Positions 1 to 7,267 of a stretch of 64,000 nt of DNA are shown piece after piece. The position numbers and the translations under genes were made by a program. Under the pieces are notes generated by a model. The model did not search any database and was not told the DNA's origin. It worked only from the letters and a program-made list of their open reading frames with translations. Positions within the stretch are counted from its first letter, which is position 1. Each line of letters begins with the position of its first letter. This stretch comes from Sideroxydans sp. GTDB lineage: Bacteria; Pseudomonadota; Gammaproteobacteria; Burkholderiales; Gallionellaceae. Location: the NCBI GenBank assembly GCA_028707175.1, contig JAQTUV010000003.1, positions 186,001 through 250,000 on the forward strand, written 5' to 3'.

Positions 1-750
1 CAAGAGGATGGCGAAGAGAAGGCGGGGAGTAAAAAGCCCTCGCGCGAAATTTCGGTCGATCAAATACGCAGCTTATCCAGCTTTGCCAATTTATCTGCTC
101 ACTGCGGGGGATATCGCATTGTTGTCATCTCCCCAGCGGAGTCGATGAATAACAACGCGGCCAATTCGCTACTGAAGACCTTAGAAGAGCCTAGCGAAAA
201 ATTGTTATTTTTGCTTGTTACTCATAAACCGCAGCAACTGCTTCCTACTATATTAAGTCGTTGCCTGAGTTTTAACATCAACACCCCATCGAGTGAGATG
301 GGGCTGACGTGGCTCAAGCAACAAGGCGTAAAGAATCCACAACAGGCACTTTCCCAAACAGGATTTGCCCCCTTGCAAGCCTTGAGTTGGGCTGAATTAG
401 GCGAGGGGGCGGAAGAGCGTAGCATTCTTCTGTCGGGCATTTACCACCCAAGCAAGATGGATGCACTTGGATTGGCTGAATCATTACAAAAAAGCCCAGC
501 CATCAATGTCATACATTGTTTGCAGCAATGGGTGCATGACCTTGCCAGTGCAAAATTGACAGGCACGGTGCGTTACTTTCCCGAACAAACTGAATTACTG
601 CTCAAACTTTCTGCTGGCACAGTAGTGCACGACTTATTGCGTTATCAAAAAGAATTGAAAGAAGCACGTCGAGCCGCATTTCATCCACTCAATCCAAAAC
701 TTGTCTTGGAAGGTCTATTGATCTCCTATCGTCAGCTCTTTGTAGCCTAG
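1..750 (+). CDS. holB: DNA polymerase III subunit delta' (5'-truncated by window edge)
   Basis: Clamp-loader subunit delta' of the replicative polymerase. The reading frame is open from base 1, so the gene begins upstream and only about 249 C-terminal residues are present. The visible part has the delta'/RuvB-like AAA+ features: the stretch NNAANSLLKTLEEP, a following beta strand (LLFLLVTH) and the sensor-1 region ILSRC, then the helical clamp-loader collar domain. The zinc-binding and P-loop regions lie outside the window. The stop is 7 bases before tatD, so the two are probably co-transcribed, a common proteobacterial order. An internal ATG at 145 is not the real start because homologous sequence continues upstream of it. 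Confidence 0.93.
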   Translation, partial: QEDGEEKAGSKKPSREISVDQIRSLSSFANLSAHCGGYRIVVISPAESMNNNAANSLLKTLEEPSEKLLFLLVTHKPQQLLPTILSRCLSFNINTPSSEMGLTWLKQQGVKNPQQALSQTGFAPLQALSWAELGEGAEERSILLSGIYHPSKMDALGLAESLQKSPAINVIHCLQQWVHDLASAKLTGTVRYFPEQTELLLKLSAGTVVHDLLRYQKELKEARRAAFHPLNPKLVLEGLLISYRQLFVA

Positions 751-757
751 AAAAATT

Positions 758-1531
758 ATGTTCATAGATTCCCATTGCCACCTAAATTTTCCGGCCTTAC
801 TTGATGATTTAGAATCAATTTTTGAGAACATGAGGCACAATCAGGTCACTCATGCGCTGTGTGTTTCAGTTGAAATAGCCACCTTTCCGGATGTGCTTGC
901 ATTAGCCGAAAGTCACAGGAATTTATATGCTTCCGTAGGGGTGCATCCTGACTATGAACTCGAGCAAGAGCCAACGCAGGCTGAATTAGTTAAGCTCGCG
1001 CAACATCCTAAAGTGATCGCCATCGGTGAAACTGGTTTGGACTATTACCGACTGACTGGCGACTTAGACTGGCAGCGTGAGCGTTTTCGCACCCATATCC
1101 GCGCAGCCAAGGAATGTGACAAGCCCCTCATCATCCACACCCGATCTGCTGCGGCTGACACACTTAGAATCATGTCCGAGGAAGATGCAGGCAAAGCCGG
1201 AGGGGTGATGCATTGTTTCACCGAGAATCTGGATGTGGCCTATGCAGCCATCGAACTTGGGTTCTATATTTCGTTTTCCGGCATCCTGACATTCAAGAAC
1301 GCGACACAGATCAAAGAGGTCGCCCAAAACATCCCGCTGGAAAAGATGCTGATCGAGACCGATTCGCCGTATCTAGCACCGACACCATACCGTGGCAAAA
1401 CGAATCAACCAGCCTATGTGAAGCACGTGGCTGAAGAGATTGCTAAATTGAGAAACATTTCTTTGCAGGAAGTTGGCGAAGCAACTAGTCACAATTTCAA
1501 TCAACTTTTCCATAAGCAAGTATCCAACTGA
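758..1531 (+). CDS. tatD: TatD-family metal-dependent DNase
   Basis: Predicted cytoplasmic Mg-dependent deoxyribonuclease of the TatD/YcfH amidohydrolase-like TIM-barrel family, 257 residues, full length for the family. Metal-ligand motifs are visible: IDSHCHL at the N-terminus, the IGETGLDYY motif near residue 90, PLIIHTR near residue 127, and HCF and ETDSPYLAP towards the C-terminus. The gene follows holB by 7 bases and starts at an ATG after an A-rich stretch. Known family roles are 3'-5' exonuclease and DNA repair. Its assignment to TatD versus the YcfH or YjjV paralogue cannot be fixed from sequence alone. Confidence 0.92.
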   Translation: MFIDSHCHLNFPALLDDLESIFENMRHNQVTHALCVSVEIATFPDVLALAESHRNLYASVGVHPDYELEQEPTQAELVKLAQHPKVIAIGETGLDYYRLTGDLDWQRERFRTHIRAAKECDKPLIIHTRSAAADTLRIMSEEDAGKAGGVMHCFTENLDVAYAAIELGFYISFSGILTFKNATQIKEVAQNIPLEKMLIETDSPYLAPTPYRGKTNQPAYVKHVAEEIAKLRNISLQEVGEATSHNFNQLFHKQVSN

Positions 1532-1568
1532 TGACATAGTGAAGATAACTTGCTCATGTTCTAGAACG

Positions 1569-2315
1569 CTATTCCGTGAGAACGTCCTTCAATAATTCTC
1601 GAGCGGGATCCAGTGAAGCAGAGTTAATTGCCTCAAGATTTTGAAATCCCAATTCGGTCAAAATTGCACGGCCTTTAGGGTCCGTATTCATACCGATTAG
1701 TACACTGCGTACTTGATCAATTCGATCCGCCCAAGTTGGCCCCACACAGAAACAGTGGAATGCAGTGCCATCACGGCTTTCTGAAAGTACTTCAAGTTCT
1801 GCTTTGGTTGTCGCCGACAAACCGCGCCAAGTTTCATTGAAAACAAAACCGGCATGAGCATCCCCCTTCAAAACGGCTTGCGCTGCCTTTAGATGCGTTC
1901 CTGTGTAGTGGTAACGTACTCTGGACTCTTCCAGCCCGATCTTTGGCAATAGGGTTCGCCCGAGCGGGTGAACGATCAATTTATCAGTAGCTGAGGCAAT
2001 CACCACCTCGCCCCCCTCGGGTATTCCCCTTTGTTTATGTACTACCAGCAGGGTTTCATCGTACAAATCAGAAGCTTTGGCGACAGGTAAAAATCCCTTA
2101 CGTTCAGCAAACATCAAAGCAGAGTAGGGGTTGGCATAAACTATTTGATAGTTACCATCCAGCACTGCATTGCGCTCTTCGATGAAGGTGTCAGATGGTT
2201 TGAAATTGATGTTCTCGCTAAGCATACGCTGCAAATAACTATTCAATACGAACCAGCCAAGCAAATTCTTCGCTGTGTCATGCGGACAAACGGATAGAAA
2301 TGAACTTGTGCTCAT
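1569..2315 (-). CDS. PhnD-like substrate-binding domain protein without signal peptide
   Basis: 248 residues resembling the periplasmic phosphonate-type substrate-binding fold (PhnD/SsuA/transferrin superfamily): an early CPHDTAKN segment, a YQIVYANPYSALMFAERKGF stretch typical of the ligand cleft, and a late HAGFVFNETW segment. Unlike transport proteins it starts MSTSSFLSVCPHD with no hydrophobic leader or lipobox, so it should stay in the cytoplasm. It is the last gene of the minus-strand kinase-GTPase operon, 130 bases after the roadblock gene, with the Shine-Dalgarno AGGAG in the same GGAGTTATC context as the roadblock gene. No permease or ATPase is nearby. Inference: an intracellular ligand sensor for the system. 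A transport role is unlikely. Confidence 0.72.
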   Translation of the reverse strand: MSTSSFLSVCPHDTAKNLLGWFVLNSYLQRMLSENINFKPSDTFIEERNAVLDGNYQIVYANPYSALMFAERKGFLPVAKASDLYDETLLVVHKQRGIPEGGEVVIASATDKLIVHPLGRTLLPKIGLEESRVRYHYTGTHLKAAQAVLKGDAHAGFVFNETWRGLSATTKAELEVLSESRDGTAFHCFCVGPTWADRIDQVRSVLIGMNTDPKGRAILTELGFQNLEAINSASLDPARELLKDVLTE

Positions 2316-2445
2316 AACGTGGATAACTCCTGGTAAAGGTTGATTTAGTCAGTGGCAGATGGCTATTTTGTTTGCATGAAACAAGGCTAATTTAGGTGAG
2401 TTACTGCCTGGAATGTAGGCCGTACACTTTCCTCAGCGCAATGTT

Positions 2446-2808
2446 CTAAAGCAATTTAGCAAGGCTGTCGGATGCGCGACGAGCATCGAGGAAAATCAGC
2501 CCAAGTTTGGCTGTGGGGCGTGCCACCACCGACAATACAGCGTCCGGTCCGGCATGGGCCATCAGAATGTAGCCGTTCTTGCCTTTGACCATCACTTGTT
2601 CAAGTGCTCCGCACCCAAGTTCGGTTGAGCTTCGATCACCTAAGGTCAGCATGGCTGCATTCATTGCACCAACCCGATCCTCATCCAAATTGGCGGGTAA
2701 TAGGCTGGCAATAATCAATCCGTCTGTAGAGATTACGGCTGATGCAGTGATATCAGCGGAGCTTCCGTTCAATTCACTCAATACAGAACGTATCATTTCT
2801 TCACGCAT
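2446..2808 (-). CDS. Roadblock/LC7 domain protein
   Basis: 120-residue single-domain roadblock/LC7 protein. The hallmarks are the SAVISTDGLIIASLLP strand-turn-strand, a middle helix with AMNAAMLTLGDRS, the ALEQVMVKGKNGYILMAHAG strands and the closing helix with DARRASDSLAKLL. Family knowledge: bacterial roadblock proteins such as MglB bind small Ras-like GTPases and can stimulate GTP hydrolysis. A GTPase domain lies two genes upstream, so this is its obvious partner. GAP activity is inferred, not shown. A GAGGAG site precedes the ATG, and the gap to the preceding gene is 37 bases. Confidence 0.88.
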   Translation of the reverse strand: MREEMIRSVLSELNGSSADITASAVISTDGLIIASLLPANLDEDRVGAMNAAMLTLGDRSSTELGCGALEQVMVKGKNGYILMAHAGPDAVLSVVARPTAKLGLIFLDARRASDSLAKLL

Positions 2809-2845
2809 TTCGATAACTCCTCAATAAAATTAAACATGCAAAAAG

Positions 2846-3496
2846 TTAAACTACCTGTGATTCTTTTGAATAGCGCCTGACCAGCCACCAGATAAAATTG
2901 GTAAATCCCTGTTGATTAAAAGTGGGGCTTCCTTTAATTAACAGTACAAATGCTTGTTGCGAAATTTGTATTGGCCAGTATCCAAGCTGGCTATTACCAG
3001 ATGCATCTACAGTAGCCCATCCAGATGATTGAATACGTAAATTATTGCGTACCATCAATTGATGTCGATGATTGATGCTAGCCATTTCTGCAGCAAGAAC
3101 AGAAAGTTCTTCGACAAGTTCGTGGGGGAACCCAAAGTTTGCTAAATAGAAACCTTCCGCATCTGAAAGCAAGGCGCAGCTTTCATCTGACAGCTTTCCG
3201 AGCAATGGCGGAACATCGATTTCCATGTTGAGTTCTGGTGCAACGCTCGGCTCATTTTTCCCCTCAATCCAGCCAACACTTTGCATGCGGTACAAGAGTT
3301 CAAGAGCATTTAAGCGGGGTTCTTTTGGGAAAAGTCTATTGAGCAATTCATCATCCAATAACGGAGATTTCTGTAATCTTAGTAATGCCTCGATTAAATT
3401 TTGAGCAGCATCATCTCTACTTCCCGTGGCGGCATAGTAGGCGCCTGATGGGGTGACGGTTACATACCTACCTGATACTAAAGAGTAATTAGACAT
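2846..3496 (-). CDS. Uncharacterised protein with probable roadblock-like C-terminal domain
   Basis: 216 residues from the ATG at 3496, chosen because AGGA lies 5 bases upstream and it overlaps the preceding stop by only 8 bases. An earlier in-frame ATG at 3520 would overlap by 32. The N-terminal half begins MSNYSLV and is helical. The C-terminal half (LLSDAEGFYLANFGF, then a helix, then YWPIQISQQAFVLLIKG) has the strand-helix-strand rhythm of a divergent roadblock/LC7 domain. The N-terminal MxNYSLV is shared with the first protein of the operon (6202-6894). No named family is recognised with certainty. Position suggests a second regulator or scaffold for the kinase-GTPase. Confidence 0.75.
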   Translation of the reverse strand: MSNYSLVSGRYVTVTPSGAYYAATGSRDDAAQNLIEALLRLQKSPLLDDELLNRLFPKEPRLNALELLYRMQSVGWIEGKNEPSVAPELNMEIDVPPLLGKLSDESCALLSDAEGFYLANFGFPHELVEELSVLAAEMASINHRHQLMVRNNLRIQSSGWATVDASGNSQLGYWPIQISQQAFVLLIKGSPTFNQQGFTNFIWWLVRRYSKESQVV

Positions 3497-4988
3497 TGTA
3501 ATCCTGTACTCCGGGGTCAATTGAATAAAGAAGTGCTTGAACTAGCATGGACATGTCTCGCTTACTCCGAGCATCTATTTCAAATACTGGGGGATTGATT
3601 TTAAATGGGCGCTTTTTATCCAAGAGAGCCCGGTGATAATCTTCTATCGTTGTTGCGCCCCCAGAGTCCATAAAATTCACTCCGATTACCACTTTCGTTT
3701 TTGCGATCAGTTCGCTAAAAACTTGGAGATAAAATTCCAAATCGTCCAAAGGCGATTTGCTTGAATTGTCAATTAATAGCACGAGCCCTAACGCCCCTTT
3801 TTGCAGAATATCCCACATAAAATCAAAACGCTCTTGCCCGGGGGTCCCAAAGAGATGGACGCGTTCAGTTTCATTTAATTTCATTATTCCGTAGTCCATT
3901 GCCACGGTTGTCGCCGCTTTCTTCAAGCGCGTCATATCACTGGCCATCTGGTCTGTTCCAATTACAGATGTGTCACTCAACACGGATATTGCAGTGGTTT
4001 TTCCTGCACCTACTGGGCCACAAAATACTATTTTGTGATTGCGCACAGCCTGTCTCGGCTTATAAGTGAATATTGAAGAAATAGTCACGCCGCTCAAAGT
4101 GACGCTCATCCGCTCAAGAAATTGTCCGACCGTCTGAGGACGAGCCTCTTGCTTGAGCGATAACGCCCAATCGATGGCTTTTAAGAATTCGGGATTGTAT
4201 TTACCTTTGGCAATCAAACTGGCTGGAGGCAATGGGTCAGTTTGGCCTCTCTGTAAAGCATTCAGTCGATTAACTGCATCAGCTGGCGTGCGGCCGGTAA
4301 CACATCGGTATAGCGTAGCTCCTACGCCATATAAATCTGACCATGGCCCCTGTATTCCGTCCGGTGCATATTGTTCTATAGGTGCGTAACCTGGTGTTAA
4401 TACACATTCCCCACTTTGGCTCGTGGAGCCAAACTCTAGTCTTGCCGCACCAAAGTCCAGCAATATGGGCGTGCCATCATTACGCAAATAGATATTGCTA
4501 GGTTTGATATCACGATGTAGATATTTTTTGCTGTGTACGCTACTTAATCCCTCGAGGATAGGAATAAAAATAGCGCGCAACCGATCTTCGCTTAGCGTTT
4601 CTTTATCTGTATTAAGATATTCGCTTAGGCTTCCACCATCCTCGTAATCCATAACGAAGTATGCTGTGCCGTTTGATGTAAAGTATCGCAATACCCTGAT
4701 TATATTGGAATGCTTAAACTGCGCGAGTATACGAACCTCTTCAATGAACGCATTAAGTCCAAATTGGTAGTAATCGACATCCTCTCCTGGCTTCGGCTTA
4801 ACTTGATTTCCTTCTCGCTCAACCAATTCAGAAGGAAAGAATTCTTTGATGGCGACAGGCGTATTGAGGTTGTTATCCCATCCCTTATAGGTAATTCCGA
4901 ACGTTCCTATCCCCAAAACTCGCTCCAGTCGGTATTCCTCAAGAATGAAACCTTCTGGCAGTGAATTGATAGTTGATGCATAACTCAT
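3489..4988 (-). CDS. Ser/Thr protein kinase fused to a small Ras-like GTPase
   Basis: 499 residues in two domains. Residues about 19-295 are a complete Hanks-type kinase: GIGTFG loop 26-31, AIK lysine 48, catalytic loop HRDIKPSN 158-165, DFG 178-180 and TPGYAPIEQY after it. Residues about 318-490 are a small GTPase: P-loop GPVGAGKT 324-331, a conserved TT at 360-361 (switch I), LFGTPGQERF 379-388 (G3), and GVNFMD 436-441 in place of N/TKxD (G4, lysine replaced by Phe). The GTPase half matches a single-domain family that usually stands alone in beta- and gammaproteobacteria (recalled). No membrane segment was seen. The start ATG overlaps the upstream stop as ATGA. Inference: the kinase is controlled by, or controls, the GTPase switch. 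Confidence 0.93.
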   Translation of the reverse strand: MSYASTINSLPEGFILEEYRLERVLGIGTFGITYKGWDNNLNTPVAIKEFFPSELVEREGNQVKPKPGEDVDYYQFGLNAFIEEVRILAQFKHSNIIRVLRYFTSNGTAYFVMDYEDGGSLSEYLNTDKETLSEDRLRAIFIPILEGLSSVHSKKYLHRDIKPSNIYLRNDGTPILLDFGAARLEFGSTSQSGECVLTPGYAPIEQYAPDGIQGPWSDLYGVGATLYRCVTGRTPADAVNRLNALQRGQTDPLPPASLIAKGKYNPEFLKAIDWALSLKQEARPQTVGQFLERMSVTLSGVTISSIFTYKPRQAVRNHKIVFCGPVGAGKTTAISVLSDTSVIGTDQMASDMTRLKKAATTVAMDYGIMKLNETERVHLFGTPGQERFDFMWDILQKGALGLVLLIDNSSKSPLDDLEFYLQVFSELIAKTKVVIGVNFMDSGGATTIEDYHRALLDKKRPFKINPPVFEIDARSKRDMSMLVQALLYSIDPGVQDYNV

Positions 4989-6205
4989 GACAAGTACCTT
5001 CTCAAATGCCCCATCATTCGGCCCAATAGCTTGCGGTTATTTTGCTCAGTCAACTTGACTGGCTGCTCTATCAATAAGTCTGATTTACGCTTTGCCTCTC
5101 CCATAAGTCCAATCGTATGGGCTGCGCTGAAATACGCAAACACATGGCGTTGAGGGATCGCTAATGCTTCAGCAATACCTTGAAGCGTCATAGGATGCTC
5201 CTCAACGAGCAAAGCGGATATACGCATAGCATCGGGAAGTTCCAGTAGGCGTGTTAAGTTAGGCCAGTGTCGAAGGAAGACTCGATCCTGTAGTTTTATA
5301 CTGGAGGGAAGTTTGCCGCAATATGACCACGCCGATAACTTCCAAAGCAGTGACTCTATTGCTTCACTCGAAGCGTTATCCATCTCTGGAGGAGGAAGAG
5401 TCACTGGCTCTATTTGAAGGCTATCCGTTGGAAATTCCTTCCCGCAGAACCGTTGCAACATATCATCCTTGATGGTGCTCTTTATAGTTTGCTGCTGGGG
5501 TAATAGTAAAAACAGCGGAACACTTTTTAGTCTGATCAGCATTGGTTTTTGCTGGTGCAGGGCTTCCGTTTTTGCCTGTAAAACCGTCCCCAGCAGGCGA
5601 TTATCCATTGAAACAAAGAGACCTGAAACTTGTGCTTGATTTTCAAAATCAATGTCTTCAGCCTCTCCGCATACAGCCTTGAACTCTTCTGTGTGAGTTG
5701 GAAATGCCTTTAATTCCATGGTGATAGACATGTCTAAATCTTGTGCAAGAACATGCACCTTTTGGACTTCAGGTTCAGGCGTGATTGCCAATTCAATTGG
5801 CGAATCATTTACTGCAGCAAGCGTGGGTTGAAGCATCGGGGGGGGGCTAATACGCTGGACTGACTTTTCAGGCTGACTACGTAAGTGGTCTGACACCCGC
5901 TTCATAGTTGCGCAAAATTCGGGGATTTTGATGGGCTTGATCATCACCTCATCGGCGCTTTCAATATTCCCTTCTTTGACAGAAAGGGCAATTGCAAAGC
6001 GTTCTGGATTTTTGCTCCTATATTTTCTCAATAATTCTTGAGCCCCGACCGCATCCCAATCAATAATCACCGCAACAGCCGAATCATCTACGGATAACTG
6101 GCAAACATCTTTTGCTGGCCCCTTCATCACCATAACCAACGTATCTAACATTCGTTGGTTAAAACCAATGAGGTCAATTTTGATGGGTTCGCTATTACCC
6201 ATCAT
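4985..6205 (-). CDS. Degenerate receiver-domain protein with uncharacterised C-terminal region
   Basis: 406 residues. The first 115 or so look like a response-regulator receiver fold: strand IKIDLIGF, then VAVIIDWDAVGAQELL at the phosphoacceptor position, and VMIKPIKIPEF matching the conserved Lys-Pro of strand 5. The usual acidic pair at the end of strand 1 is missing (DLIGFN), so it is probably a pseudo-receiver. A low-complexity linker follows to about residue 140, then a domain rich in LLLP/LRLK strands, and a C-terminal part with a winged-helix-like segment (MTLQGIAEALAIPQRHVFAYF). It is coupled at both ends by ATGA overlaps. The role is unknown; adaptor for the kinase-GTPase is an inference. 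Confidence 0.72.
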   Translation of the reverse strand: MMGNSEPIKIDLIGFNQRMLDTLVMVMKGPAKDVCQLSVDDSAVAVIIDWDAVGAQELLRKYRSKNPERFAIALSVKEGNIESADEVMIKPIKIPEFCATMKRVSDHLRSQPEKSVQRISPPPMLQPTLAAVNDSPIELAITPEPEVQKVHVLAQDLDMSITMELKAFPTHTEEFKAVCGEAEDIDFENQAQVSGLFVSMDNRLLGTVLQAKTEALHQQKPMLIRLKSVPLFLLLPQQQTIKSTIKDDMLQRFCGKEFPTDSLQIEPVTLPPPEMDNASSEAIESLLWKLSAWSYCGKLPSSIKLQDRVFLRHWPNLTRLLELPDAMRISALLVEEHPMTLQGIAEALAIPQRHVFAYFSAAHTIGLMGEAKRKSDLLIEQPVKLTEQNNRKLLGRMMGHLRRYLS

Positions 6206-6894
6206 TGATGCCCCTTCAATCCTTCAAGTACATCATCCCAAAGTCTATTTACCTCGGTATTGGATATGTTCAGCTTGGGGCGAAGAAGTAGGGCGGCTTC
6301 GTAATTTTGCGACCGCCTATATATCTCCAGCAATTCAGTTGTTAGAGCCCAATTGTCTGGCTCATCCGTCAAAGCTTTTTCAAGTAGACACTGGGCAAGT
6401 TCAACTTGGCCGTTTTCAAGATAGTCACGCACCTCACCCAGTACATTAATCTCGTTTTTCTGAACCGCAGCATGGTGCCGGACAATCAAAGTTTCGGCAT
6501 ACGAGGTTCTGGAGACTTCATTCAGGGCGGCCTGACTCAACAGCATAGCTATCTGCTGAGATGAAAGCTTCGTATTACATTTTTCAAGCAACCCCATTCT
6601 CAGGCTTTCACCTTTTTCACCTAATACTTTGAATAAGCTTAATAAAGCCTCATACATTTGCTCCGTTTTCCCGTCGGCGAGTGTTAATGAAACTATTCGA
6701 ATATGCGAAAGCAAATCGAGAGGGTTTCTTGTGATGCGATGCCGTAAATAGCCGAGGTATCGATGGTGCAAATTGGCAGAGGGTAATTGGGGGCAAAGTT
6801 TATTTCCGCTGTCAAAGAACATCGGTTCCCAAAGATCCGTATAAAAATCTTCTGGTTTTAGGTTTTCACTTCGTACGAGCGAATAATTAGTCAT
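6202..6894 (-). CDS. TPR-like protein, first gene of the kinase-GTPase operon
   Basis: 230 residues from the ATG at 6894, which has GGGAT upstream; an in-frame TTG lies four codons earlier. The N-terminus reads MTNYSLVRSENL, matching the MSNYSLV start of the fourth gene of the operon. The middle is helical, and residues about 160-215 form one or two TPR-like repeats (YLENGQVELAQCLLEKAL, then a second helix pair ending YEAALLL), similar in style to FimV-type C-terminal repeats. There is no signal peptide. The stop overlaps the next start (ATGATG). It probably acts as a protein-protein scaffold. No specific family name can be given. Confidence 0.7.
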   Translation of the reverse strand: MTNYSLVRSENLKPEDFYTDLWEPMFFDSGNKLCPQLPSANLHHRYLGYLRHRITRNPLDLLSHIRIVSLTLADGKTEQMYEALLSLFKVLGEKGESLRMGLLEKCNTKLSSQQIAMLLSQAALNEVSRTSYAETLIVRHHAAVQKNEINVLGEVRDYLENGQVELAQCLLEKALTDEPDNWALTTELLEIYRRSQNYEAALLLRPKLNISNTEVNRLWDDVLEGLKGHQ

Positions 6895-6919
6895 GCTACA
6901 TCCCAATGATTATGGAGTA

Positions 6920-6939
6920 ATTCACTATCCGTAGTGAAT
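6920..6939. promoter_or_regulatory. Inverted repeat upstream of the kinase-GTPase operon
   Basis: ATTCACTA, a 4-base loop, then TAGTGAAT: a perfect 8-bp dyad 26 bases before the first start codon of the minus-strand operon. It could be a regulator binding site or a leader hairpin. No T-run follows, so it is not a terminator. No clear -35/-10 pair could be assigned. Confidence 0.4.
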
Positions 6940-7267
6940 TAGCAACATTTTGTCCGTCTTTTGCTAACTTACCAAAAATCTGTACATTTCCCCAATCCTT
7001 AGGTCTGATTTATCAAACCGACAAGCGGAATGCTTAATAGATTTTAAGGAGTGTATATGTCAGGCTGAGGTAAATATCATATCTTAAATGCGCATAATGT
7101 ATATTATGTAAAATGAATAATAATGAGGTGGATTTTGATTGGACGAATACGAGTTTCAAGTATTCACCTAGGCACTCCTCGCTAAATTAGTTGCTTCAAA
7201 TTCCGAGTCTAGATAATATGAAGAACGGTCGTTCTGTATCGCATTACCACTAAAGTACATCGCAAAA
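6940..7267. other. Intergenic region between the divergent operon and parE
   Basis: About 330 AT-rich bases with no credible gene. It must hold the promoters of both the minus-strand operon and parE. The dyad CATAAT-GTAT-ATTATG at 7093-7108 is a possible operator. A good Shine-Dalgarno (AAGGAG) at about 7047 precedes an ATG with only two further codons before a stop, so it encodes nothing obvious. parE itself has only a weak ribosome site. Confidence 0.5.

Noticed and set aside
7047-7065. Good Shine-Dalgarno followed by ATG upstream of parE
   Set aside because: The frame stops after three codons; no role can be supported.
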